64,000 bases of DNA from Mucidula mucida (Eukaryota; Basidiomycota; Agaricomycetes; Agaricales; Physalacriaceae), in NCBI GenBank assembly GCA_015501055.1, contig JADNYV010000152.1, positions 26,983 through 90,982 on the forward strand, in the 5' to 3' direction. Each line of letters begins with the position of its first letter. The first letter of the stretch is position 1. Below the pieces are notes generated by a model. That model made no database searches. It was not told the DNA's origin and saw only the letters and a program-made list of their open reading frames with translations. The translations under genes and the position numbers were made by a program. This document shows, piece by piece, positions 48,186 to 60,442 of this stretch.

Positions 48186-49949
48186 ATGAGCTCTAGTAAA
48201 GGGGAAGAGAAAGTGCAGCAGGGATCACTGCACCATCCGCTACGTTACGAACATCTCAGACGCAGACGAGAGGGCCGATCGAGGGCTGGGTACGAAGCTC
48301 GCCTCAGGTATCATTCTCGATATCAAGGCCGCGCCCCACATTACGCCAGCGACTGGACTGATGCTTGGAATTATCGCGTCGTACCAGCCACCGCGTTGAT
48401 CTTTTTGCCAAGTGTGTACAGAATGGTTCAATCTCTCTCTAATTAATCCGCTTGTAGCGTTCTTCCCGGAATTGCATTTTCATTGGATCTAATCGAGACG
48501 ACTGAGCAGTATGGCGTCGCGGAAGTGCTCATGTCCTCATTCATGGCCGCTTTCATATTCTCCGTCTTTGGCGCGCAGCCCCTTACCATCGCAGGTGTTA
48601 CTGGTGTGTCCGACGTCAGCTTATGCCCACCCTAAGCTCAGCTCTCACAGGCCCTATAACGGTTTTCAATAAAACTATCTACGACATCATCGAAAAGCAG
48701 GACAATCCACCAGTATACCTCCATTTCGTTGGATGGGTATATCTCTGGGCAGCCATCATCCACTGGGTGACTGCCATACTTAACTGGTGCAACTTTCTGA
48801 AATACGTGACGCTCTTCTCGTGCGATACATTTGGCTTCTATGTGTCGTGGGTGTATCTCCAATACGGCATCCAGGTCCTCACCCGGCAGCTCAATAATCC
48901 TCTTCCACCCTTCCTGGCGCGCTCGTTTCCATCATCCTCGCCCTTCTTATGTTCGTCGTATCCTTCCTCTTCCAATCACTCTCGCAGAAGACGCTCTTCC
49001 ATCGACACGTCCGTCGCTTCCTCGCTGATTACGGTATGCCTATATCCCTCATCGCGACCTCAGCCATGGCGTATTGGGGACGTTTCAACACTACGAACCC
49101 ATTAACGCTGCCTGTTCAAGGCGCATTCGAGGCGGCGCAAGGTCGAGCGTGGCTCGTGCGCTTTTGGCAGCTCGAGGGCAAGTGGGTGGGGATTGCGCTC
49201 CCTTTTGGAATCGTCCTGTGGATCTTGTTCTTTTTTGATCACAATGTCTCGTCGTTGATGGCTCAAGGCTCAGAGTTCCCGCTGCGCAAGCCCCCGGGCT
49301 TCCATTGGGACTTTTTCCTGCTTGGAGTGACCACGTTCATTGCTGGTTTGCTGGGGTTGCCAGCACCGAATGGACTTATACCGCAGGCGCCGATCCATAC
49401 GACGTCCTTGGTGATCATGGGGCGGCCGGTGAAGCGAGACGAAGAAGAGGATGTACAGAAAGGGAATGATCAATATGCTGAGGTCCCTGTGGCTGTCGTA
49501 GAACAGCGCGTGTCGAATCTCGCGCAGGGCGCGCTGTGTATGGTCCTCCTCACGGGGCCGTTCTTGCACGTGTTGAACTTGATACCCCGCGGCGTGCTCG
49601 CCGGACTGTTCTGGTTCATGGGCGCCGACGCGCTCCAGGGCAACGGCATCACGCAGAAGCTGCTCTATTTTCTGCGAGACAAGAAGCTCACGCCTGCGGA
49701 CGAGCCGCTTAGGAAGGTGCGCAAGTCGCGCATCCTGATGTTCGTCGCGGTGCAGCTTTTGGGTTCGGGGCGACGTTTGCTGTTACGCAGACTATTGCGG
49801 CGATTGGGTTTCCGGTGATTATTATGTTGTTGTTGCCTGTGCGTATGTGGGTTGTTCCGCGTATGCCGTTTACGGAGGAGGAGCTGGCTATATTAGATGG
49901 GCCGACTGCGTCTCCGTTTACGATGGAGTCTGTTGGTGGATCACTTTGA
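48186..49949 (+). CDS. Borate/bicarbonate transporter, BOR1-like (SLC4 family)
   Basis: Multi-pass plasma-membrane anion transporter; yeast Bor1 exports borate. Exons about 48186-48415, 48458-48603 and 48651-49949. Conserved blocks: YASDWTDAWNYRVVPATAL, LPGIAFSLDLIETTEQYGV, VFGAQPLTIAGVTGPITVFN, WVYLWAAIIHWVTAILNWCN, HRHVRRFLADYGMPISLIA, FDHNVSSLMAQGSEFPLRKP, FHWDFFLLGVTTFIAGLLGL, PNGLIPQAPIHTTSL and MPFTEEELAILDG near the end. About ten to twelve membrane segments. One-base shifts are needed near 48893 and 49758 (GGG run) and possibly 48335. The start is uncertain because the N-terminus is variable. Confidence 0.85.
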
Positions 49950-50365
49950 TTAGATGTGTGTGGTTCCTACGAATGATAGTTGTCATGAGTTTCTCTCCCC
50001 AGAACCTATGCCGCCTCTGTTGATTGTATGAAGAGATCATCCTGAGGTTTGATGTGCAAATTGGGACGTATCGCCTCTCTGACAATGATGAGTGGGATTA
50101 GGCTCATCCGCTCATCGCGCACGCTATCCACGGTTGACATCATTATATTTTTCTCTCGGTACGAGCGTACAACATGTTCCATTTCTAAGATTACATGTCA
50201 CTAAATGTAAAGTCCATTCAAGGCCAGTTCTAATGTTACTGTAATTAAGACTGTGATTTTGTGCCCACCAACCCGTACTAAGGCTCTCGCGCCACAGAAC
50301 TAATACTAGTAACTCAGAAATATTGCATGCACGTCAGCTCGGAATGTACGAATATGAAAAGCCGC
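49950..50365. other. Intergenic region after BOR1
   Basis: About 415 bp, AT-rich in its second half, with no frame of note. It contains the BOR1 3' flank. Confidence 0.4.
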
Positions 50366-53300
50366 TTAGGCAGTCACAGTCGTACGAGTTCCATCCCGCT
50401 TAGATCCCATTGTTTCTCTGGCTTCCTCTAGATCGATGTGTGTTGTGGTGGTATGTGTAGTGCTACGATGCACCAGGCAAATCGTATGGACTGCTCCATA
50501 TTCCGGGCAGTACCCATAGGAGGGAGCGAGGTGCGCGTCCATGAATCGTCTGGACGGGAATGTCCAGCCATGACACGAGCGTAGGTGCGATGCCCCGGTT
50601 GCAGCGATCAGCTCTCAATGTCCTCGACGCGTAAGCAATCTCACCGTTAGACTGTAGGACAACGACAACGGGTAGAAAAACAGATAGCCAGGGCCAAGCA
50701 CCAAAACGACGACGAGATAATTTAGAGTTCCTTGGTGGTTGGAGAAGAAAATGATGAGGACTGACAAGTCCTTGTGAATAGAGCAAGACTTTGCAAGGAA
50801 GAGCCCATCTACTTCAGCTAGCAAGCACAAACTAAGAAAACCCGCAATTGTCCACTTGCACCCATCAGTAAGTACCCGCCTGTATGGTTGGTATGTTTCC
50901 ATACGAACCATGCAAACCATAGAGCCATGTTCGTGTATGGCAACATAAAGTGACCTGCATCACGCCATACATGCCGCCAACACCAGCCATACGAGGCCAT
51001 ACATGCCAACCATACAGCACCATACTATCCATACAATACTCAAATCTACATATTTCAGGCTTCATTGCTCAATTGACTCATGACACAGATAGAATAAAAT
51101 AAAATAATGTGTATTGTCATTGACTACATAAACCACACACAGGATCTACCAGAAATACGAATGTGACGCGCCATACTGGTAAACTGGTAGAGCATGCACA
51201 GGGAGGGTGCGGCGGCGCTCAAGTGGATGGCGGGTGGGTGGCGCATGCTTGCAGAGAATCTTGCTCTGGGTGTCCCATGCCAGTGGCGGTCACAAAGTAC
51301 CTGCAGATAGATAAGAGCGGGGGAACAGCAACTGGGAGGCCTTACCTTGACTGCATACTTGCACTCGGGACCTTTGCCTCACTGCTGACCTCCTGCAAGT
51401 CATTCTTGTCCTCCGAGTCGGTCGTACCATTGTCCTGTGCCTATCGTCCTGGGTCGCCTTAGGTCCTCAATTCTCATTGATGCTGTGTATGGTCCTCGTC
51501 CCGTCCTGGTCTCAGTATCCAGTGTCATTGCCATGTCACGACCATTGTCCTTGTCGACATTGTGGTACTCGTAGGCGTCACCATTGTGGTCCTCGTAGCC
51601 ACAGCTTGTTTGTCCATGTCGCATCAGAATCTAGTCAGAACAGTAGTATTATGCGCCTCAAAATGGTATGTCCGCCTCGCTAAAATCATTGCCACCTCAT
51701 AGGATCTTGATTGCCATGCTCCCATCGCCTTGGAGTCGTCGCTATCATCGTTCTTGCAGCCCGTTCTCGATTTATATTTGTCCAGTAGTAGAATTGTGCG
51801 CAATGGGGCACAGGATCCGTAGGTGACAATGCATGCAATGGAGAAACTAGCGTGAGCGAAGGCATATAAGCATCATCTAGTGAGATGGCATTGGGGGTGA
51901 TGGGGGAAGGTAAGAAAAGACTTAACAAAAAACTAAAACCAACATGCACATAATCGATTGCGTGCTCACGCACAGACCATGCACCTCGGACCAGTCCATA
52001 ACCAGATCCATCATCCTGACTTCGATGACGAGAGAGCAATGGCCACTGACAACTTCAGCACTATTACACTGGAGCGGAAACATTGTGTTTTGAATGACTC
52101 TTTGATTATCTTTTAAGAAGTAAGTATGGCAACTCTGCTGATGTATGGCTGCAGGGTCTGGCTCCATATGGCACGTCTAGCACCATGCCGCGCCATATGC
52201 CATACTGCGCCATGCACCACCATACGGATGGGAATTTACTGATTGGCATCCAACAGCGCCAAATCTATTTCATGATGATGGAATCTGAACGACGTAATGA
52301 ACGCACTAGAAGCAAGTTTACTATGCCACCATATATCTCAATGTTCTCATCAAGTGCATCAGTAAATTCCCATCCGTATGGTGGTGCATGGCGCAGTATG
52401 GCATATGGCGCGGCATGGTGCTAGACGTGCCATATGGAGCCAGACCCTGCAGCCATACATCAGCAGAGTTGCCATACTTACTTCTTAAAAGATAATCAAA
52501 GAGTCATTCAAAACACAATGTTTCCGCTCCAGTGTAATAGTGCTGAAGTTGTCAGTGGCCATTGCTCTCTCGTCTCGAAGTCGGGATGATGGATCTGGTT
52601 ATGGACTGGTCCGAGGTGCATGGTCTGTGCGTGAGCACGCAATCGATTATGTGCATGTTGGTTTTAGTTTTTTGTTAAGTCTTTTCTTACCTTCCCCCAT
52701 CACCCCCAATCCATCTCACTAGATGATGCTTATATGCCTTCGCTCACGCTAGTTTCTCCATTGCATGCATTATCACCTACGGATCCATGCCTCATTGGGC
52801 CAATTCTACTACTGGACAAATATAAATCGAGAACGGGCTGCAAGAACATGATAGCGACGACTCCGAGGCGATGGGAGCACGGCAATCAAGATCCTACGAG
52901 GTGGCATGATTTTAGCGAGGCGGACATACCATTTTGAGGCGCATAATACTACTGTTCTGACTACGATTCTGATGCGACATGGACAAACAAGCTGTGGCTA
53001 CGAGGACCACAATGGTGACGCCTACGAGTACCACAATGTCGACAAGGACAATGGTCGTGACAATGGCAATGACACTGGATACTGAGACCAGGACGGGGAC
53101 GAGGACCATACACAGCATCAATGAGAATTGAGGACCATAAGGCGACCCAGGACGATAGGCACAGGACAATGGTACAACCAACTCGGAGGACAAGAATGAC
53201 TTGCAGGAGGTCAGCAGTGAGGCAAAGGTCCCGAGTGCAAGTATGCAGTCAAGGTAAGGCCTCCCAGTTGCTGTTCCCCCGCTCTTATCTATCTGCAGGT

Positions 53301-54018
53301 ACTTTTGTGACCGCCACTGGCAATGGGACACCCAGAGCAAGATTCTCTGCAAGCATGCGCCACCCACCCGCCATCCACTTGAGCGCCGCTGCACCCTCCC
53401 TGTGCATGCTCTACCAGTTTACCAGTATGGCGCGTCACATTCGTATTTCTGGTAGATCCTGTGTGTGGTTTATGTAGTCAATGACAATACACATTATTTT
53501 ATTTTATTCTATCTGTGTCATGAGTCAATTGAGCAATGAAGCCTGAAATATGTAGATTTGAGTATTGTATGGATAGTATGGTGCTGTATGGTTGGCATGT
53601 ATGGCCTCGTATGGCTGGTGTTGGCGGCATGTATGGCGTGATACAGGTCACTTTATGTTGCCATACACAAACATGGCTCTATGGTTTGCATGGTTCGTAT
53701 GGAAACATACCAACCATACAGGCGGGTACTTACTGATGTGGCGTTAGGTTGCGGAGAATGAACTTGATATTCAGGTTCCTCCAGTCCAAGCCCAAAATGA
53801 CTGTGACAGAGCACCATAGATATGTTATGACGCCGACCAGAATCTTGCGTCGACAATCGCGGCTAGCGCTTGCAACTGGGTAAGAGTCAATGTGGAAGCA
53901 GAATGTCGAAGAGGGAGAACGGCTACCTATGTGGTACATGGCAATGAAGAACACACATGTATATTAAAGCGTTTAGCGATGCCGTGTTGAAGTCGTCCGG
54001 GAATACTCTTGCAGACAT
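50366..54018 (-). pseudogene. Possible membrane-protein gene split by the palindromic element
   Basis: On the minus strand a start, MSARVFPDDFNTASLNALIY, lies at 54018 right of the palindrome. Left of it, open pieces with hydrophobic helices (WTIAGFLSLCLLAEVDGLFL, LNYLVVVLVLGPGYLFF) continue to a tail ending SKRDGTRTTVTA at 50366. If the palindrome (50866-53735) is removed, FILRNLTPH runs in frame into GCKWTIAGFL. I do not recognise the family, and further frame changes are needed. The split-gene reading is an inference. Confidence 0.3.
50866..53735. mobile_element. Large palindromic element: two inverted copies of a GTATGG-rich transposon
   Basis: Left arm 50866-52236 and right arm 52352-53735 are reverse complements, about 1.38 kb each with few differences, around a spacer of about 115 bp. 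Outer ends read CAGTAAGTACCCGCCTGTAT. Inner ends are a variant, CAGTAAATTCCCATCCGTAT. Each arm therefore has its own terminal inverted repeats, and the palindrome is two elements tail to tail. Subterminal GTATGG/CCATAC copies are frequent. Both outer flanks carry AT, a possible 2-bp target duplication. No transposase is encoded, so it is non-autonomous. The class is uncertain; CACTA/Plavaka-like is possible. Confidence 0.75.
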
Positions 54019-54495
54019 GGTCTTGTTGGAAGAAGGTTAACGTTCACATCGCTCTGCTCGCTTTATAGCTAGCCAGTTAAGCATCGGTTGCCAGATTGGT
54101 CCGAAGTACGTATTGAGAGCGGTTCGAACGTGAGACGCAGGAGACCTGCCGGTGGAGAGATTGGAGCATCGCAAGTCAGAGGAAGGCGAGTCGCATTTGC
54201 GACGGGTTTCGAGACTGTCAAAGCTTCTTTTTGCCAGCTTCGAGTGTACAACGTACTTAGTGGAGGTGGCCGATCATTTCTCGAGGGACTACCTAACCAC
54301 ATCGGGTCGGTCAGAGTGAAATTATCAAACCGAGAACCTTCCTGCACCTTGATTTATTGATGCTCTCGTCCTGAAAGAGAATTTTGGTGTCGGCGTGACC
54401 TGGAAGTATGAAGCTTTGAAGACTTACCATTTTGGGACTCAGAGGCTTGGATCTTAACACCGCCTCTCTTGATCGTTGACTACTGTAACTCAGTG
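54019..54495. other. Intergenic region before the F-box gene
   Basis: About 480 bp. Complementary frames on both strands (54069-54360) show no family resemblance. It presumably holds divergent promoters. Confidence 0.35.
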
Positions 54496-55849
54496 ATGAC
54501 TGAGGCCGCATTTCCTTCGGTATCCAGCATTCTGTCCATCAACCGGCTGCGAGTCTTACATTCTTCAGGCTGTCCCAAGTCTCCCCCAAGAAATCATCGA
54601 CCTCATCACAGATCACTATCACTCTGACAAGGACGCCCTCTCCGTCCTTGCCCTCGTTAGTTGGTCATGGCTGCGCTCTGCACGTCGCCATCTCTTTGCG
54701 AGAGTAGACCTGCACAAGCTCCATGGGCTCCCCGAAGCGCAAGAGCCTGCACACTCAACAAACAGTGTTGACCCTTTCTGGAAAGTCGACTTTGGGTTGG
54801 AGATTATAATGCAGTCGCCCGCGATTGCTTCCTGTATCCGCTTTGTGCAAATCAGAGCCCGTTTCGATGAGGATCAGCATCATCTTATCACTCAAGGATT
54901 CCAGTTCTTGTCTCTCCTTCCCAATCTACGCACTCTCTCCTTGTTTCACGTTTACTGGCCAAATCTCAAACTCGAAAACGTACCGAACATCTTGTGAGGC
55001 ATATCCGCTGTCTCTCCTACCTTGGAAGAACTTTGCCTTACTGTGACATTCGTGAGCACTGCGGACCTCGCGTGTTTCATTCGCGCGTTTCCGACACTCA
55101 AGCGAATATCCTTCTCCTCATGTAATATTACATCGCTGGAAATGATGTCTGTATTCCGTGGATTCCCAGAATCGCCATCGCAAACCTTGATTTGCTTGGA
55201 ACACCTTAGAATCCACCAATCCCCTCCACAGACTATTTTGGCAATACTTTTTCAGCGCGACACGTTCAAGCTGAACTTGAAGGGAGTCAATATCTCCTTG
55301 GACATGGATTTTGAGCGCATGGAAACCTTTCATATGTACGACAAATTCTGCCGCGTCGTTGGCAACAAGCTACGGACCATTGTACTGGAGGTGCGCCTAA
55401 TGGACTACCACAAGCCCGATGGTATGTTGGTTGAGTACAATAACGAACGCGGCTAATCTATTCTCTTCAGGCGTTGTCCAGCTCTTATCCCAATGCCGAC
55501 AGCTGTCGTCCATCTCAATAGATATGTGCTACCGGCGACGCTTCATGCCCTTGAGGCATGGTTCTTGCCCGTTCTTGAAGCCGCGGCCACGTCGTCCCTC
55601 GAGGAACTCACTATCCACTGCAATCTGACCCCGACCCGCCATGATGATTTCGCTTGGCGACAAGTTGACGACATGCTTTCGCGCTTACCGGTTTTTACAA
55701 CGTTTAACATTGTCATCCATGTCGTTAACCTACAGCACGCGCTGTTGGTGGATGCCAATGGGAGGGACGCTGTGCACAGAAATCTCAGAGGGTCGATGCC
55801 TCACCTGGTACAGGCAGGTATGCTTAGGATATTGAATGCTGAGAAGTGA
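54496..55849 (+). CDS. F-box protein, interrupted
   Basis: Substrate adaptor for an SCF ubiquitin ligase, by family. Exon 1 (54496-54519, MTEAAFPS) joins exon 2 at 54569 to give AVPSLPQEIIDLITDHYH and ALSVLALVSWSWLRSARRHL, a canonical F-box. A leucine-rich C-terminal region follows (PNLRTLSLFHVYWPNL, PTLEELCLTVTF, SLEELTIHCNL). An in-frame TGA at 54995-54997 splits the frame, which otherwise continues at the same phase. An intron joins KPDG to VVQLLSQ near 55423-55470, and a 1-bp shift is needed near 55525. It is a young pseudogene or carries sequence errors. Such F-box genes are numerous and often decay in Agaricomycetes. Confidence 0.7.
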
Positions 55850-56201
55850 TCAAACACTACGAGCTCGGAGTATTGGTATCAGTGATGTTCATGAAATTTT
55901 AGAGAGAATCATGGATAACTCGTGTGCTTCGATTGCTTCACGCAGGTATGCTTCGGATACTGGAGTTGGTAGATATGGTTTTGGTTTAATATTCGATCAT
56001 ACAAACAGATCTCAATTAGTATCCGTACTGTTCGCTCTTTTCGTACGACGTTGGTGGCACTGATAATACGGGGCACAACTACGTTTCGCTTCAGCGGCGG
56101 GAGCTGGCTGGACCCGCGTACACAAGGGATTTGATAAGATTAGATCGAGACATGAAATTTCTCGAATCGTTTTCAAATCCCTTTTAGCAGCTACTCCCAT
56201 C
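55850..56201. other. Intergenic region before adenylosuccinate lyase
   Basis: About 350 bp. No gene recognised; presumably the promoter of the gene at 56202. Confidence 0.4.
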
Positions 56202-58046
56202 ATGGACGGCTTCGATACCTACCAGACGCCGCTTTCCAGGTCTGTTGTGTCGGCGTTATTGTGTTATCTTTTAACATCCATCGTAGCCGCTATGCTAGCA
56301 AGGAGATGGCCCACCTGTTCTCCCCTTCAGTAAGTTGCTTGACCGTCGCATCTATTGTTGACTCAAAGCCTCTTGCTAGAACCGATTTTTCACCTGGCGT
56401 AAGCTTTGGCTCAATCTTGCCATCGCCGAGAAAGAACTTGGTCTCCCCATCTCGGAGGAAGCTATCCAACAGATGAAGACGAATCTGGTATGTGGTTACA
56501 GCCACAATGCTCATATATTCGCTCAAGGTTTTGGCCAGACCTTGACACCTGAACAATTCGAAATTGCTGCTCAGGAGGAGAAGAAACGTCGTCACGATGT
56601 CATGGCCCATGTTCATACATTTGGAATCGTTGCGCCAGCTGCAGCGGGTATCATTCAGTACGTTCCGACAAATTACACCGACCGATCCTGTACCTCAATG
56701 TCAATAGCCTTGGAGCAACGTCCTGTTATGTTACAGAGTACGTCCAAAGTGCCAACTCGTCCCCAAATCCTATCCTCACCTCAATCTCAACAGTAACGCC
56801 GACCTCATCTTCCTTCGCACTGGTCTGGACTATCTCATCAGATCTCTTTCTATTTTGATCTCGCGCCTGTCCACGTTCGCGGCTCAGTATCGGGACCTCC
56901 CGGCATTAGGCTTCACGCATTTCCAGCCTGCTCAGTTGACCACTGTCGGAAAACGAGCGACTCTTTGGATCCAGGAGCTACTGTGGGATCTGCGCAACAT
57001 TAAACGCGCGCGCGACGACATAGGTTTCCGTGGCGTTAAAGGTACTACAGGCACTCAAGCCAGCTTCTTGGCTCTCTTCGACGGAGACCACCAAAAGGTA
57101 ATCTAGGCCCTTCCGTGTCAGAGCTCTTACCTCATTCTTTCCAAGGTCGAGGATTTGGACAGACTTGTCACGAAACTCTCAGGTTTTGAATACGCATACC
57201 CGGTGACATCCCAGACATACTCTAGGAAGATCGACGTCGATGTTCTATCTCCCTTAGCTTCACTTGGCGCCAGCGCTCACAAAATCGCGACCGATCTCCG
57301 ATTCTCGCCAATTTGAAGGAGGTCGAAGAGCCTTTCGAATCGACGCAGATCGGGTCATCGCCATGGCGTACAAAACGGAACCCTATGCGTTCTGAGCGCG
57401 TTTGCAGCTTGGCGCGTCACCTGATGTGCTGCATCAAAATGCGCTCATGACTTCCAGTGTCCAATGGTTCGAGCGGACTCTCGATGACAGGTAAACTGGA
57501 GAGGCATTTGACAATCTAGCATATTCTCACAAACTATGTAGTGCAAACCGTCGCATTACGCTTCCTGAAGCCTTCTTGACAGCCGACATCGTCCTCTCGA
57601 CTCTTCAAACATCTCGGAAGGTCTTGTCGTCTATCCCAAGTCATTGCTCGCCGAATTGCCCAGGAACTTCCATTCATGGCAACGGAGAACGTCATTATGG
57701 CCATTGTCAAGAAGGCGGTGACCGACAAGAGGCGCACGAGAAGATTCGCGTTAGTCTAGTTTTATAATTCTCGTACAGTTGCTAATATGCCCCCCGTCAG
57801 GTTCTATCACATGAGGCAGCGCACCAAGTCAAGCACCTCGGCTTAGAGAACGATCTGATTGCTCGTATCAAAGCCGACAGCTATTTCGACCCAATCAAGG
57901 GTGATTTGGATACTCTCCTGGACCCACAAAGTTTCATCGGACGCGCTCCTGAACAGGTTGACGTATTCTTGAAGGACTGGGTAGAGCCCGCGCTGGCTGA
58001 TGCTGAATTGCAGCAGGCGATCAAGACAGCGGCCAAATTGAATTGA
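56202..58046 (+). CDS. ADE13: Adenylosuccinate lyase
   Basis: Purine biosynthesis: splits SAICAR and adenylosuccinate, releasing fumarate, as a cytosolic homotetramer. It starts [20 protein letters not shown]. Blocks [83 protein letters not shown] and [19 protein letters not shown] appear in order, joined by short introns. The C-terminus ([20 protein letters not shown], ending AAKLN) is intact. All breaks fall between about 57300 and 57715, roughly seven 1-bp indels. The superfamily signature, usually SSAMxYKRNP, reads [10 protein letters not shown] because two shifts cancel. The rest is clean, so the patch looks like local sequence error. Confidence 0.9.
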
Positions 58047-58153
58047 CTGTTTGAAGACGAAGATGGGAAGCAATGTATGTACTCATGTATAGAACTGATT
58101 ATTGATAACTTGATTATTGTACACGAGTCTTAAACGAATTTGTATTTCATCGC

Positions 58154-60026
58154 TCATCGCCATAGATTCAAATTGTGAAATTTGAAGCAAAAGGTACCTA
58201 AGAACACAGTCCAAACACTGCTAGTACAGAACATACAACGAGGTGTACACCAGCAAGGCATCCCAGTCGGGGTAGTAGGAGAGCAGGAGATACAACATCG
58301 GAGGCAAGTACAAACCGGAACACAAGAAGACGAAGCCCAAAACCTAGTCGACGATTTCGTAGAGAAAACTTTGAGGAAACTCTTCCTTATCTGCTCCTCG
58401 ATCCACCAGTAAGGCGTGATATACGTTACATCTGTGTCTTCGTTTGCGCCGGCACCAGCAATGAGAAGCCCAACAATGCGGCCCTCCGAGTCGAGCACTA
58501 CAGAGCCAGAATCGCCGGGAGCAGAAAAACGCCATCTTAGTTACTGTAAGGATAGACGGCGACCTCAATCGACGTCTCTTTGCTGCCATTGTCGACGTGC
58601 ATCCGAACAAATGATTCCATGCCGGAGAGGGCGACCGAGGGTGGTGCCTGTTGCCTTCCATTCTTGACAACGATTAAACACCTCTCGCTGTTGGCATCGA
58701 GCTGCTGTGGGGTGGCGAATCTCCTCGTCCTTTAGAACACCTGTGACCTGAAGAAGCACTTGAAGTTGGATCGGTGGGGGTGCATCTTCAAGATAAAATC
58801 GGCTGGAGAGATCTTACCGCCTGAATACAATGTTAATAGAAATACACTAGAGCCCAAGTTGCCAAAGGGAGATACAAACGTACCGACATAGACCTTGTTA
58901 CCCTGGAAGGTGTTCCAGTCAATTTTGTCGCGGTACAGATCGATGAGGGCCCAGTCGCGGGTAAAATGCTTAGCGTCCTCGTCGACGCCAACAGTAGGGG
59001 CGTAGACGACATAGCCAATCACGCGCTGGTTCGGAGTCGTCCAGTGCTCTGTAACTACTTCGTCATGTAGCTCATTCGTAGCCTCGATCCTCCGCCTCGA
59101 TTTTTTCACCAGATTCTTGAAATCCTCGCGCGCGTGCGTCTTATCGCGTGGCTCGCCTTCGACAACCGGGCCCCATCTCTTGATCTCATCCTCCCATGTT
59201 TGGATGGAGAGAAGCTCGCGGTCAATGGTGTCGGTCATATGGTTGATAGCATTGGTGTAGGCAGAGGTGCCAAGAACGACGATCTCCTGAGAAGTCTGAC
59301 TCTGTTGCTTGCACAATATGAGGCGATTAGGGTGGGCGGGAGGTGGGCGGGCGACGTGCGCGGCAGTGAGAAGAAAGACGCGGTCGCTCTGGCTGCTCTC
59401 GCGGAGGTAGACGGCGCCCGTGCCCTCACAGGAAGGCGTCTCGAGTAAAGCAATCTGGATGCCAAGCGTGGCGGTAAACGGGCTACGAAGCTCGGCGACG
59501 GGATCTATCGAGGGAGAGAAAGGGAGAAAGCTTTTTGGCCACCAGATGGCTTTACAACAGACTCGCGGAACGCAATCTCGACGTCGGGAACCCCTCTCGA
59601 GCCAAAATATCCTTGCAACCCTCGGCTGCCGCCTTGGCAGCATCGAAGACAAGACTCTGTGGCAGCACACCGATCCAGAGATAGAGCTCACTAACAGCTG
59701 GCTTCTTTGCCTCCGCAAAGCGGACGGGGTCAATCGACGACCACTCCAACGCCGCAGGAATCGAGGTGCTCGGATATGAGCTGGCCAATCTCGAGCCAAC
59801 GGTCTTGCATTGGATGATCGCAGACGGGGAGAGCCTCTCGAAGGAGTCGTTGCGCCTGGGGCCCTGTGCGGACCGGCCAGGCAGTGCCAGTTTTAAAGAC
59901 ACATCGTGGGTTGCTGAGGGCCAAAAAATCGGTAGACGCCGTAGGGTATGAGTCGGAGAGACGGGACTGAAGGTCAGCGAGGTTTTTGTCGAGCGCCACA
60001 GATGGGGGTAGAGCCTGTATGTCCAT
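58154..60026 (-). CDS. Trypsin-like serine protease domain protein
   Basis: Starts MDIQALPPSVALDKNLADLQ. Residues 50-140 include CVFKTGTAWPVRTGPQAQRL and WLEIGQLISEHLD, a region seen in Agaricomycete proteins of unknown role. The protease part begins near 59490 with FTATLGIQIA and shows LLTAAHVARP (catalytic His, about 59360), DWALIDLY (Asp, about 58945) and GDSGSVVLDSEGRIVGLLIA (Ser, about 58520). The spacing of this triad fits the chymotrypsin fold. It has no signal peptide, so it is probably intracellular. Frame shifts are needed near 59748, 59590, 59505 and 58545, and short introns lie at about 58810-58885 and 58735-58750. Substrate unknown. Confidence 0.7.
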
Positions 60027-60442
60027 TGCGCCCGGATTACAGGCGACTTTATGTGCCTGCGAAGATAATGTAGAGGGTTGGTCTGAGAGATAATCTGTGG
60101 ATTAGCGGGAGAGACAGGGGTGGCAGGGAGACTCGCGTCTTGCAGCGGAAATAGCTATATAACTTGAAGAGACGAAAGAATCGTTGACCTGGGCTTTAAA
60201 CCCACAGGGAGGAAATATGTAGTGCGCAAAGCTGTACTGTAGAACACAAGTTGTCCAACAAAGAGCCTGACCTATGTAGGGTGTTTGTCAAGCCGCTGTT
60301 TTACTTTCAAATCTCTTCGGCAAAGTTAGGATATCTCCAGTATGTTGTACTGAGAGGCGTATTGGTTCAAGTTCAAGTTGGGTTGATCGAGAAATTTACG
60401 CCGATCCGAATTCGATCATTGATTTTGCTCTTGCCTTTCATC
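60027..60442. other. Divergent promoter region, protease gene / NOP9
   Basis: About 415 bp between two divergently transcribed genes. No separate gene. No clear TATA box. Confidence 0.4.

Noticed and set aside
52912..53394. 160-codon minus-strand frame inside the palindrome
   Set aside because: Its hydrophobic Val/Ile-rich stretch comes from a repetitive CATTGT/TCCTNGT-like DNA run, and the matching left arm does not keep the frame. It is not a credible gene.
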